From Saccoglossus kowalevskii (lineage: Eukaryota; Hemichordata; Enteropneusta; Harrimaniidae), in NCBI RefSeq assembly GCF_000003605.2, contig NW_003116916.1, positions 1 through 43,260 of the forward strand: a stretch of 43,260 nucleotides of DNA. The letters run 5' to 3'. The notes under the pieces were generated by a model. That model was not told the origin of the DNA and did not search any database. It saw only the letters and a program-made list of their open reading frames with translations. The position numbers and the translations under genes are program-made. The stretch's first letter is position 1. The number at the start of each line of letters is the position of its first letter. Positions 22,926 to 36,680 of the stretch are shown one piece after another.

Positions 22926-25325
22926 GTCATGAACACCACAATATGAGTTGATAGCATGTCATGAACACCACATTATGAGTTGATAGCATGTCATGAACAC
23001 CACAATATGAGTTGATAGCATGCCATGAACCCCACAACATGAGTTGATAGCATGTCATGAACACCACAATATGAGTTGATAGCATGTCATGAACACCACA
23101 ATATGAGTTGATAGCATGTCATGAACACCACATTATGAGTTGATAGCATGTCATGAACCCCACAATATGAGTTGATAGCATGTCATGAACCACACAATAT
23201 GAGTTGATAGCATGTCATGAACCACACAATATGAGTTGATAGCATGCCATAAACCCCACAATATGAGTTGATAGCATGTCATGAACCCCACAATATGAGT
23301 TGATAGCATGTCATGAACACCACAATATGAGTTGATAGCATGTCATGAACCCCACAATATGAGTTGATAGCATGTCATGAACCCCACAATATGAGTTGAT
23401 AGCATGTCATGAACCCCACAATATGAGTTGATAGCATGTCATGAACCCCACAATATGAGTTGATAGCATGTCATGAACACCACAATATGAGTTGATAGCA
23501 TGTCATGAACCCCACAATATGAGTTGATAGCATGTCATGAACACCACAATATGAGTTGATAGCATGTCATGAACCCCACAATATGAGTTGATAGCATGCC
23601 ATGAACCACACAATATGAGTTGATAGCATGTCATGAACACCACAATATGAGTTGATAGCATGTCATGAACCACACAATATGAGTTGATAGCATGTCATGA
23701 ACCCCACAATATGAGTTGATAGCATGTCATGAACACCACAATATGAGTTGATAGCATGTCGTGAACCACACAATATGAGTTGATAGCATGTCATGAACAC
23801 CACAATATGAGTTGATAGCATGTCATGAACCACACAATATGAGTTGATAGCATGTCATGAACACCACAATATGAGTTGATAGCATGTCATGAACCACACA
23901 ATATGAGTTGATAGCATGTCATGAACCCCACAATATGAGTTGATAGCATGTCATGAACACCACAATATGAGTTGATAGCATGTCATGAACACCACAATAT
24001 GAGTTGATAGCATGTCATGAACACCACAATATGAGTTGATAGCATGCCATGAACACCACAATATGAGTTGATAGTATGTCATGAACACCACAATATGAGT
24101 TGATAGCATGTCATGAACACCTCAATATGAGTTGATAGCATGTCATGAACACCACAATATGAGTTGATAGCATGCCATGAACCCCACAATATGAGTTGAT
24201 AGCATGTCATGAACACCACAATATGAGTTGATAGCATGTCGTGAACCACACAATATGAGTTGATAGCATGTCATGAATACCACAATATGAGTTGATAGCA
24301 TGCCATGAACCCCACAACATGAGTTGATAGCATGTCATGAACACCACAATATGAGTTGATAGCATGTCATGAACACCACAATATGAGTTGATAGCATGTC
24401 ATGAACCCCACAATATGAGTTGATAGCATGTCATGAACACCACAATATGAGTTGATAGCATGTCATGAACACCACAATATGAGTTGATAGCATGTCATGA
24501 ACACCACAATATGAGTTGATAGCATGCCATGAACACCACAATATGAGTTGATAGCATGTCATGAACACCACAATATGAGTTGATAGCATGTCATGAACAC
24601 CACAATATGAGTTGATAGCATGTCATGAACACCACAATATGAGTTGATAGCATGTCATGAACCCCACAATATGAGTTGATAGCATGTCATGAACCACACA
24701 ATATGAGTTGATAGCATGTCATGAACACCACAATATGAGTTGATAGCATGTCATGAACACCACAATATGAGTTGATAGCATGTCATGAACACCACAATAT
24801 GAGTTGATAGCATGCCATGAACCCCACATTATGAGTTGATAGCATGTCATGAACACCACAATATGAGTTGATAGCATGTCATGAACCCCACATTATGAGT
24901 TGATAGCATGTCATGAACCACACAATATGAGTTGATAGCATGTCATGAACCCCACAATATGAGTTGATAGCATGTCATGAACACCACAATATGAGTTGAT
25001 AGCAAGCCATGAACCACGCAATATGAGTTGATAGCATGTCATGAACCCCACAATATTAGTTGATAGCATGTCATGAACACCACAATATGAGTTGATAGCA
25101 TCTCATGAACACCACATTATGAGTTGATAGCATGTCATGAACACCACAATATGAGTTGATAGCATGCCATGAACCACACAATATGAGTTGATAGCATCTC
25201 ATGAACACCACATTATGAGTTGATAGCATGTCATGAACACCACAATATGAGTTGATAGCATGCCATGAACCACACATTATGAGTTGATAGCAAGCCATGA
25301 ACACCACAATATGAGTTGATAGCAT
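22926..25325. repeat. Long mixed-unit segment with partial module starts
   Basis: It holds acaacatg-marked gcc units at 23,022 and 24,302. The second is preceded by a gtcatgaatacc unit (24,270), the same pair as in module copies D (39,594) and E (41,995). A gatagtatg unit near 24,070 recalls 13,442 and 31,213. A gcaag gcc-cac unit with acgcaat lies near 25,010. No length change. Confidence 0.75.
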
Positions 25326-25356
25326 GTCATGAACACCACAATATGAGTTGATACAT
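25326..25356. repeat. 31-bp unit, G lost in gatacat
   Basis: The unit ends gatacat and is followed by ctc; the G at unit position 29 is missing between 25,353 and 25,354. The same loss before a ctc unit occurs at 33,125, but the neighbouring units differ, so independent origin is possible. Confidence 0.95.
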
Positions 25357-27244
25357 CTCATGAACACCACAATATGAGTTGATAGCATGTCATGAACACC
25401 ACAATATGAGTTGATAGCATGTCATGAACCCCACAATATGAGTTGATAGCATGTCATGAACCCCACAATATGAGTTGATAGCTTGTCATGAACACCACAT
25501 TATGAGTTGATAGCATGTCATGAACCCCACAATATGAGTTGATAGCATGTCATGAACCCCACAATATGAGTTGATAGCATGTCATGAACCCCACAATATG
25601 AGTTGATAGCATGTCATGAACCACACAATATGAGTTGATAGCATGTCATGAACCCCACAATATGAGTTGATAGCATGTCATGAACCCCACAATATGAGTT
25701 GATAGCATGCCATGAACCACACAATATGAGTTGATAGCATGTCATGAAAACCACACTATGAGTGGATAGCATCTCATGAACACCACAATATGAGTTGATA
25801 GCATGTCATGAACCCCACAATATGAGTTGATAGCATGTCATGAACCCCACAATATGAGTTGATAGCATGTCATGAACCCCACAATATGAGTTGATAGCAT
25901 GTCATGAACCCCACAATATGAGTTGATAGCATGTCATGAACCCCACAATATGAGTTGATAGCATGTCATGAACACCACAATATGAGTTGATAGCATGTCA
26001 TGAACACCACAATATGAGTTGATAGCATGTCATGAACACCACAATATGAGTTGATAGCATGTCATGAACCCCACAATATGAGTTGATAGCATGTCATGAA
26101 CCCCACAATATGAGTTGATAGCATGTCATGAACACCACAATATGAGTTGATAGCATGTCATGAACACCACAATATGAGTTGATAGCATGTCATGAACCAC
26201 ACAATATGAGTTGATAGCATGTCATGAACCCCACAATATGAGTTGATAGCATGTCATGAACACCACAATATGAGTTGATAGCATGCCATGAACCCCACAA
26301 TATGAGTTGATAGCATGTCATGAACACCACAATATGAGTTGATAGCATGTCGTGAACCACACAATATGAGTTGATAGCATGTCATGAACACCACAATATG
26401 AGTTGATAGCATGTCATGAACCCCACAATATGAGTTGATAGCATGTCATGAACACCACAATATGAGTTGATAGCATGTCATGAACCCCACAATATGAGTT
26501 GATAGCATGTCATGAACACCACAATATGAGTTGATAGCATGTCATGAACACCACAATATGAGTTGATAGCATGTCATGAACACCACAATATGAGTTGATA
26601 GCATGTCATGAACACCACAATATGAGTTGATAGCATGTCATGAACCCCACAATATGAGTTGATAGCATGTCATGAACACCACAATATGAGTTGATAGCAT
26701 GTCATGAACACCACAATATGAGTTGATAGCATGTCATGAACCCCACAATATGAGTTGATAGCATGTCATGAACACCACAATATGAGTTGATAGCATGTCA
26801 TGAACACCACAATATGAGTTGATAGCATCTCATGAACACCACAATATGAGTTGATAGCATGTCATGAACACCACAATATGAGTTGATAGCATGTCATGAA
26901 CCCCACATTATGAGTTGATAGCATGTCATGAACCCCACAATATGAGTTGATAGCATGTCATGAACACCACATTATGAGTTGATAGCATGTCATGAACACC
27001 ACAATATGAGTTGATAGCATGTCATGAACACCACAATATGAGTTGATAGCATACCATGAACCACACAATATGAGTTGATAGCATGTCATGAACACCACAA
27101 TATGAGTTGATAGCATGCCATGAACCACACAATATGAGTTGATAACATGTCATGAACACCACATTATGAGTTGATAGCATGTCATGAACCCCACAATATG
27201 AGTTGATAGCATGTCATAAACCCCACAATATGAGTTGATAGCAT
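25357..27244. repeat. Mixed-unit segment rich in cccc
   Basis: 32-bp units with cccc runs (for example 25,800-25,960), a gcttgtcatg variant near 25,481 and an aaaacc-actat-gtggatag unit at 25,741 that matches 4,021. No length change or other feature. Confidence 0.75.
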
Positions 27245-28012
27245 GTCATGAACACCACAATATGAGTTGATAGCATGTCATGAACCACACAATATGAGTT
27301 GATAGCATGTCATGAACCCCACAATATGAGTTGATAGCATGTCATGAACACCACAATATGAGTTGATAGCATGTCATGAACCCCACAATATGAGTTGATA
27401 GCATGTCATGAACCCCACAATATGAGTTGATAGCATGTCATGAACACCACATTATGAGTTGATAGCATGTCATGAACCCCACAATATGAGTTGATAGCAT
27501 GTCATGAACCCCACAATATGAGTTGATAGCATGTCATGAACCCCGCAATATGAGTTGATAGCATGTCATGAACCCCACAATATGAGTTGATAGCATGCCA
27601 TGAACCACACAATATGAGTTGATAGCATGTCATAAACCACACAATATGAGTTGATAGCATGCCATGAACACCACAATATGAGTTGATAGCATGTCATGAA
27701 CACCACAATATGAGTTGATAGCATGTCATGAACACCACAATATGAGTTGATAGCATGTCATGAACACCACAATATGAGTTGATAGCATGTCATGAACACC
27801 ACAATATGAGTTGATAGCATGTCATAAACCACACAATATGAGTTGATAGCATGCCATGAACACCACAATATGAGTTGATAGCATGTCATGAACACCACAA
27901 TATGAGTTGATAGCATGTCATGAACACCACAATATGAGTTGATAGCATGTCATGAACACCACAATATGAGTTGATAGCATGTCATGAACACCACAATATG
28001 AGTTGATAGCAT
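27245..28012. repeat. 18-unit block, copy 2, with an extra 192-bp tandem duplication
   Basis: 27,245-27,820 matches 9,762-10,337. Its last six units (gtcataa-cac, gcc, four cons; 27,629-27,820) are then repeated at 27,821-28,012. The cccc unit that follows in copy 1 (10,338) comes next at 28,013. Copy 2 is thus copy 1 plus one six-unit tandem duplication. Confidence 0.9.
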
Positions 28013-29356
28013 GTCATGAACCCCACAATATGAGTTGATAGCATGTCATGAACACCACAATATGAGTTGATAGCATGCCATGAACACCACAATATGAGTT
28101 GATAGCATGTCATGAACACCACAATATGAGTTGATAGCATGTCATGAACACCACAATATGAGTTGATAGCATGTCATGAACACCACAATATGAGTTGATA
28201 GCATGTCATGAACACCACAATATGAGTTGATAGCATGTCATGAACCCCACAATATGAGTTGATAGCATGTCATGAACACCACAATATGAGTTGATAGCAT
28301 GCCATGAACACCACAATATGAGTTGATAGCATGTCATGAACCCCACAATATGAGTTGATAGCATGTCATGAACACCACAATATGAGTTGATAGCATGTCA
28401 TGAACACCACAATATGAGTTGATAGCATGTCATGAACACCACAATATGAGTTGATAGCATGTCATGAACACCACAATATGAGTTGATAGCATCTCATGAA
28501 CACCACAATATGAGTTGATAGCATGCCATGAACCCCACAATATGAGTTGATAGCATGTCATGAACACCACTATATGAGTTGATAGCATGTCATGAACACC
28601 ACAATATGAGTTGATAGCATGTCATGAACACCACAATATGAGTTGATAGCATGTCATGAACACCACAATATGAGTTGATAGCATGTCATGAACACCACAA
28701 TATGAGTTGATAGCATCTCATGAACACCACAATATGAGTTGATAGCATGTCATGAACCCCACAATATGAGTTGACAGCATGTCATGAACCACACAATATG
28801 AGTTGATAGCATGTCATGAACACCACAATATGAGTTGATAGCATGTCATGAACCACACAATATGAGTTGATAGCATGTCATGAACCACACAATATGAGTT
28901 GATAGCATGTCATGAACCCCACAATATGAGTTGATAGCATGCCATGAACCACACAATATGAGTTGATAGCATGCCATGAACCACACAATATGAGTTGATA
29001 GCATGTCATGAACCACACAATATGAGTTGATAGCATGTCATGAACACCACAATATGAGTTGATAGCATGTCATGAACACCACAATATGAGTTGATAGCAT
29101 GTCATGAACCCCACAATATGAGTTGATAGCATCTCATGAACCCCACTATATGAGTTGATAGCATCTCATGAACACCACAATATGAGTTGATAGCATGTCA
29201 TGAACACCACAATATGAGTTGATAGCATGTCATGAAAACCACAATATGAGTTGATAGCATCTCATGAACCCCACAATATTAGTTGATAGCATGTCATGAA
29301 CCACACAATATGAGTTGATAGCATGTCATGAACCCCACAATATGAGTTGATAGCAT
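28013..29356. repeat. Mixed-unit segment
   Basis: 32-bp units; a ctc, gcc-cccc, actat set at 28,493 matches 7,889 (offset 20,604). A gacag unit lies near 28,750, and a run of cac units between 28,800 and 29,040. No length change. Confidence 0.75.
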
Positions 29357-29996
29357 GTCATGAAAACCACAATATGAGTTGATAGCATGTCATGAACACC
29401 ACATTATGAGTTGATAGCATGTCATGAACACCACAATATGAGTTGATAGCATGTCATGAACACCACAATATGAGTTGATAGCATGTAATGAACCACACAA
29501 TATGAGTTGATAGCATGCCATGAACCACACAATATGAGTTGATAGCATGTCATGAACACCACAATATGAGTTGATAGCATGTCATGAACACCACAATATG
29601 AGTTGATAGCATGTCATGAAAACCACACTATGAGTTGATAGCATGTAATGAACCACACAATATGAGTTGATAGCATGTCATGAACCACACAATATGAGTT
29701 GATAGCATGTCATGAACCACACAATATGAGTTGATAGCATGTCATGAACCCCACATTATGAGTTGATAGCATCTCATGAACCACACAATATGAGTTGATA
29801 GCATGTCATGAAAACCACACTATGAGTTGATAGCATGTCATGAACACCACATTATGAGTTGATAGCATGTCATGAACACCACAATATGAGTTGATAGCAT
29901 GTCATGAACACCACAATATGAGTTGATAGCATGTAATGAACCACACAATATGAGTTGATAGCATGCCATGAACCACACAATAAGAGTTGATAGCAT
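29357..29996. repeat. 448-bp (14-unit) duplication rich in aaaacc and gtaatg-cac units
   Basis: An aaaacc unit, then acatt (29,389), cons, cons, gtaatg-cac, gcc-cac, cons recurs 448 bp later (acatt at 29,837). The gtaatg-cac form is seen only here. The aaaacc-actat form also marks 36,745, 36,841, 39,306 and 39,402. Confidence 0.75.
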
Positions 29997-30572
29997 GTCA
30001 TGAACACCACAATATGAGTTGATAGCATGTCATGAACCACACAATATGAGTTGATAGCATGTCATGAACCCCACAATATGAGTTGCTAGCATGTCATGAA
30101 CACCACAATATGAGTTGATAGCATGTCATGAACCCCACAATATGAGTTGATAGCATGTCATGAACCCCACAATATGAGTTGATAGCATGTCATGAACACC
30201 ACATTATGAGTTGATAGCATGTCATGAACCCCACAATATGAGTTGATAGCATGTCATGAACCCCACAATATGAGTTGATAGCATGTCATGAACCCCACAA
30301 TATGAGTTGATAGCATGTCATGAACACCACAATATGAGTTGATAGCATGTCATGAACACCACAATATGAGTTGATAGCATGTCATGAACACCACAATATG
30401 AGTTGATAGCATGTCATGAACACCACAATATGAGTTGATAGCATGTCATGAACCCCACAATATGAGTTGATAGCATGTCATGAACACCACAATATGAGTT
30501 GATAGCATGTCATGAACACCACAATATGAGTTGATAGCATGTCATGAACACCACAATATGAGTTGATAGCAT

Positions 30573-30956
30573 GTCATGAACACCGCAATATGAGTTGATA
30601 GCATGTCATGAACACCACAATATGAGTTGATAGCATGCAATGAACACCACAATATGAGTTGATAGCATGTCATGAACACCACAATATGAGTTGATAGCAT
30701 GCAATGAACCCCACAATATGAGTTGATAGCATATCATGAACACCACAATATGAGTTGATAGCATGTCATGAACCCCACAATATGAGTTGATAGCATGCCA
30801 TGAACACCACAATATGAGTTGATAACATGTCATGAACACCACAATATGAGTTGGTAGCATGCCATGAACACCACAATATGAGTTGATAGCATCTCATCAA
30901 CACCACAATATGAGTTGATAGCATGTCATGAACCCCACAATATGAGTTGATAGCAT
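30573..30956. repeat. gcaatg module, copy B
   Basis: Opens with a gcaat unit in which gtc replaces ctc (30,573), then cons, gcaatg, cons, gcaatg-cccc, an atcatg unit, cccc, gcc, gataac cons with gttggtag, gcc, a ctcatcaac unit (30,894) and cccc. The atcatg unit is shared only with copy A and 41,675. It passes directly into the 23-unit block at 30,957. Offset to copy A is 9,313, or 291 units plus the net +1 of intervening indels. Confidence 0.85.
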
Positions 30957-31692
30957 GTCATGAACCACACAATATGAGTTGATAGCATGTCATAAACCCC
31001 ACAATATGAGTTGATAGCATGTCATGAACCACACAATATGAGTTGATAGCATGTCATGAACACCACAATATGAGTTGATAGCATGTCATGAACCACACAA
31101 TATGAGTTGATAGCATGTCATGAACACCACAATATGAGTTGATAGCATGTCATGAACACCACAATATGAGTTGATAGCATGTCATGAACACCACAATATG
31201 AGTTGATAGCATGCCATGAACACCACAATATGAGTTGATAGTATGTCATGAACACCACAATATGAGTTGATAGCATGCAATGAACACCACAATATGAGTT
31301 GATAGCATCTCATGAACCCCACATTGTGAGTTGATAGCATGTCATGAACACCACAATATGAGTTGATAGCATGTCATGAACCCCACAATATGAGTTGATA
31401 GCATGCCATGAACCACACAATATGAGTTGATAGCATGTCATGAACCCCACAATATGAGTTGATAGCATGTCATGAACCCCACAATATGAGTTGTTAGCAT
31501 GTCATGAACACCACAATATGAGTTGATAGCATGTCATGAACACCACAATATGAGTTGATAGCATGTCATGAACCCCACATTATGAGTTGATAGCATGTCA
31601 TGAACCCCACAATATGAGTTGATAGCATGTCATGAACCCCACAATATGAGTTGATAGCATGTCATGAACCCCACAATATGAGTTGATAGCAT
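30957..31692. repeat. 23-unit block, copy 2 (matches 13,186-13,921)
   Basis: Carries the same gatagtatg (31,213), gcaatg (31,277), acattgtg (31,309) and gttgttag (31,469) marks as copy 1. The one change noticed is gtc for ctc at 31,565. The left neighbour here is module copy B; in copy 1 it is ordinary cons units. Confidence 0.9.
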
Positions 31693-31788
31693 GTCATGAA
31701 CACCACAATATGAGTTGATAGCATGTCATGAACACCACAATATGAGTTGATAGCATGTCATGAACCCCACAATATGAGTTGATAGCAT

Positions 31789-32233
31789 GTCATGAACCCC
31801 ACAACATCAGTTGATAGCATGTCATGAACCACACAATATGAGTTGATAGCATGTCATGAACCCCACATCAGTTGATAGCATGTCATGAACCACACAATAT
31901 GAGTTGATAGTATACCATGAACCCCACAATATGAGTTGACAGCATGTCATGAACACCACAATATGTGTTGATAGCATGCCATGAACCACACAATATGAGT
32001 TGATAGCATGTCATGAACCACACAATATGAGTTGATAGCATGTCATGAACCACACAATATGAGTTGGTAGCATGTCATGAACACCACAATATGAGTTGAT
32101 AGCATGCCATGAACCACACAATATGAGTTGATAGCATGTCATGAACACCACAATATGAGTTGATAGCATGTCATGAACCCCACAACATCAGTTGATAGCA
32201 TGTCATGAACCACACAATATGAGTTGATAGCAT
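31789..32233. repeat. Most diverged stretch of the array
   Basis: Rare changes are crowded together: acaacatcag (31,789 and 32,170), a unit with acatcag (31,853), gatagtataccatg (about 31,907), gacag (about 31,936), tatgtgttg (about 31,964) and gttggtag (about 32,065). A gagtag (32,320) and a gcaagtcatg (32,425) follow soon after. The acaacatcag plus cac pair is shared with the first units of the window. Confidence 0.8.
31853..31881. repeat. 29-bp unit, three bases lost
   Basis: The unit reads ccccacatcag where its neighbours have ccccacaacatcag, a loss of three bases near 31,866. The loss arose on the already altered acaacatcag form, so the order of events is clear. Confidence 0.95.
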
Positions 32234-33097
32234 GTCATGAACACCACAATATGAGTTGATAGCATGTCATGAACACCACATTATGAGTTGATAGCATGTC
32301 ATGAACCCCACAATATGAGTAGATAGCATGTCATGAACCACACAATATGAGTTGATAGCATGTCATGAACCCCACAATATGAGTTGATAGCATGTCATGA
32401 ACACCACAATATGAGTTGATAGCAAGTCATGAACACCACAATATGAGTTGATAGCATGTCATGAACACCACAATATGAGTTGATAGCATGTCATGAACAC
32501 CACAATATGAGTTGATAGCATGTCATGAACACCACAATATGAGTTGATAGCATGTCATGAACCCCACAATATGAGTTGATAGCATGTCATGAACCCCACA
32601 ATATGAGTTGATAGCATGTCATGAACACCACAATATGAGTTGATAGCATGTCGTGAACACCACAATATGAGTTGATAGCATGTCATGAACACCACAATAT
32701 GAGTTGATAGCATCTCATGAACACCACAATATGAGTTGATAGCATGTCATGAACCCCACAATATGAGTTGATAGCATGTCATGAACCCCACAATATGAGT
32801 TGATAGCATGCCATGAACCACACAATATGAGTTGATAGCATGTCATGAACACCACAATATGAGTTGATAGCATGTCATGAACACCACAATATGAGTTGAT
32901 AGCATGTCATGAACACCACAATATGAGTTGATAGCATCTCATGAACACCACAATATGAGTTGATAGCATGTCATGAACACCACAATATGAGTTGATAGCA
33001 TGTCATGAACCCCACATTATGAGTTGATAGCATGTCATGAACACCACAATATGAGTTGATAGCATGCCATGAACCACACAATATGAGTTGATAGCAT
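32234..33097. repeat. Mixed-unit segment
   Basis: 32-bp units, mainly cons and cccc, with gtcgtg near 32,652 and two ctc units. No length change or other feature. Confidence 0.75.
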
Positions 33098-33128
33098 CTC
33101 ATGAACACCACAATATGAGTTGATACAT
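33098..33128. repeat. 31-bp unit, G lost in gatacat
   Basis: A ctc unit ending gatacat, with one G missing between 33,125 and 33,126, is followed by another ctc unit. It repeats the change at 25,353 in a different neighbourhood. Confidence 0.95.
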
Positions 33129-34568
33129 CTCATGAACACCACAATATGAGTTGATAGCATGTCATGAAACACACAATATGAGTTGATAGCATGCCATGAA
33201 CGACACAATATGAGTTGATAGCATCTCATGAACACCACAATATGAGTTGATAGCATGTCATGAACACCACAATATGAGTTGATAGCATGTCATGAACACC
33301 GCAATATGAGTTGATAGCATGTCATGAACACCACAATATGAGTTGATAGCATGTCATGAACACCACAATATGAGTTGATAGCATGTCATGAACACCACAA
33401 TATGAGTTGATAGCATGTCATGAACCCCACATTATGAGTTGATAGCATGTCATGAACACCACAATATGAGTTGATAGCATGCCATGAACCACACAATATG
33501 AGTTGATAGCATGTCATGAACCACACAATATGAGTTGATAGCATGCCATGAACCACACATTATGAGTTGATAGCATCTCATGAACACCACAATATGAGTT
33601 GATAGCATGTCATGAACACCACAATATGAGTTGATAGCATGTCATGAACACCACAATATGAGTTGATAGCATGTCATGAACACCACAATATGAGTTGATA
33701 GCATGTCATGAACACCACAATATGAGTTGATAGCATGTCATGAACCCCACAATATGAGTTGATAGCATCTCATGAACACCACAATATGAGTTGATAGCAT
33801 GTCATGAACCCCACAATATGAGTTGATAGCATGTCATGAACACCACAATATGAGTTGATAGCATGTCATGAATCCCACAATATGAGTTGATAGCATGTCA
33901 TGAACCCCACAATATGAGTTGATAGCATGTCATGAACACCACAATATGAGTTGATAGCATGTCATGAACACCACAATATGAGTTGATAGCATGTCATGAA
34001 CACCACAATATGAGTTGATAGCATGTCATGAACACCACAATATGAGTTGATAGCATGTCATGAACACCACAATATGAGTTGATAGCATGTCATGAACACC
34101 ACAATATGAGTTGATAGCATGTCATGAACACCACAATATGAGTTGATAGCATGTCATGAACACCACAATATGAGTTGATAGCATGGCATGAACCCCACAA
34201 TATGAGTTGATAGCATGTCATGAACACCACAATATGAGTTGATAGCATGTCATGAACACCACAATATGAGTTTATAGCATGTCATGAACACCACAATATG
34301 AGTTGATAGCATGCCATGAACCCCACAATATGAGTTGATAGCATGTCGTGAACACCACAATATGAGTTGATAGCATGTCATGAACACCACAATATGAGTT
34401 GATAGCATGTCATGAACACCACACTATGAGTTGATAGCATGTCATGAACCCCACAATATGAGTTGATAGCATGTCATGAACACCACAATATGAGTTGATA
34501 GCATGTCATGAACACCACACTATGAGTTGATAGCATGTCATGAACCCCACAATATGAGTTGATAGCAT
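33129..34568. repeat. Mixed-unit segment with an 8-unit uniform run
   Basis: Includes a gtcatgaaacac unit near 33,161, a gcc-aacgac unit near 33,193, a gtcatgaatccc unit at 33,865, eight cons in a row from 33,929, a unique ggcatg unit at 34,185 and two actatgag units near 34,410 and 34,510. No length change. Confidence 0.75.
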
Positions 34569-34920
34569 GTCATGAACACCACAATATGAGTTGATAGCAT
34601 GTCATGAACACCACAATATGAGTTGATAGCATGTCATGAACACCACAATATGAGTTGATAGCATGTCGTGAACACCACAATATGAGTTGATAGCATGTCA
34701 TGAACACCACAATATGAGTTGATAGCATGTCATGAACACCACAATATGAGTTGATAGCATGTCGTGAACACCACAATATGAGTTGATAGCATGTCATGAA
34801 CACCACAATATGAGTTGATAGCATGTCATGAACACCACAATATGAGTTGATAGCATGTCGTGAACACCACAATATGAGTTGATAGCATGTCATGAACACC
34901 ACAATATGAGTTGATAGCAT
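34569..34920. repeat. 96-bp trimer: gtcgtg every third unit
   Basis: gtcgtg units stand at 34,665, 34,761 and 34,857, each followed by two majority units. The 96-bp spacing returns to the same reading frame, so one minus-strand frame loses its TGA three times running and stays open for 116 codons, the longest in the window. The open frame is explained by the trimer and has no other coding sign. Confidence 0.88.
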
Positions 34921-36680
34921 GTCATGAACACCACAATATGAGTTGATAACATGTCATGAACACCACAATATTAGTTGATAGCATGTCATGAACCCCACAA
35001 TATGAGTTGATAGCATGTCATGAACACCACAATATGAGTTGATAGCATGTCATGAACACCACAATATGAGTTGATAGCATGTCATGAACACCACAATATG
35101 AGTTGATAGCATGTCATGAACACCACAATATGAGTTTATAGCATGTCATGAACACCACAATATGAGTTGATAGCATGTCATGAACCCCACATTATGAGTT
35201 GATAGCATGTCATGAACACCACAATATGAGTTGATAGCATGCCATGAACCACACAATATGAGTTGATAGCATGTCATGAACACCACAATATGAGTTGATA
35301 GCATGTCATGAACCACACAATATGAGTTGATAGCATGTCATGAACGACACAATATGAGTTGATAGCATCTCATGAACACCACAATATGAGTTGATAGCAT
35401 GTCATGAACACCACAATATGAGTTGATAGCATGTCATGAACACCACAATATGAGTTGATAGCATGTCATGAACACCACAATATGAGTTGATAGCATGTCA
35501 TGAACACCACAATATGAGTTGATAGCATGTCATGAACACCACAATATGAGTTGATAGCATGTCATGAACCCCACATTATGAGTTGATAGCATGTCATGAA
35601 CACCACAATATGAGTTGATAGCATGCCATGAACCACACAATATGAGTTGATAGCATGTCATGAACCACACAATATGAGTTGATAGCATGCCATGAACACC
35701 ACATTATGAGTTGATAGCATGTCATGAACACCACAATATGAGTTGATAGCATGACATGAACACCACAATATGAGTTGATAGCATGTCATGAACCACACAA
35801 TATGAGTTGATAGCATCTCATGAACACCACAATATGAGTTGATAGCATGTCATGAACACCACAATATGAGTTGATAGCATGTCATGAACCCCACAATATG
35901 AGTTGATAGCATGTCATGAACACCACAATATGAGTTGATAGCATGTCATGAACACCACAATATGAGTTGATAGCATGTCATGAACACCACAATATGAGTT
36001 GATAGCATGTCATGAACACCACAATATGAGTTGATAGCATGTCATGAACACCACAATATGAGTTGATAGCATGCCATGAACCACACAATATGAGTTGATA
36101 GCATGTCATGAACACCACAATATGAGTTGATAGCATCTCATGAACACCACAATATGAGTTGATAGCATGTCATGAACACCACAATATGAGTTGATAGCAT
36201 GTCATGAACACCACAATATGAGTTGATAGCATGTCATGAACACCACAATATGAGTTGATAGCATGTCATGAACACCACAATATGAGTTGATAGCATGTCA
36301 TGAACACCACAATATGAGTTGATAGCATGTCATGAACACCACAATATGAGTTGATAGCATGTCATGAACACCACAATATGAGTTGATAGCATGTCATGAA
36401 CACCACAATATGAGTTGATAGCATGTCATGAACCACACAATATGAGTTGATAGCATGTCATGAACCCCACAATATGAGTTGATAGCATGTCATGAACACC
36501 ACAATATGAGTTGATAGCATGTCGTGAACACCACAATATGAGTTGATAGCATGTCATGAACACCACAATATGAGTTGATAGCATCTCATGAACACCACAA
36601 TATGAGTTGATAACATGTCATGAACACCACAATATGAGTTGATAGCATGCCATGAACCACACAATATGAGTTGATAGCAA
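34921..36680. repeat. Mixed-unit segment; 35,465-35,944 matches 1,141-1,620
   Basis: 32-bp units. The stretch 35,465-35,944 follows the order of 1,141-1,620 at offset 34,324, with a unique gacatg at 35,753 and no attag mark. Eight cons in a row follow a ctc unit at 36,137. Nothing else is seen. Confidence 0.75.
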
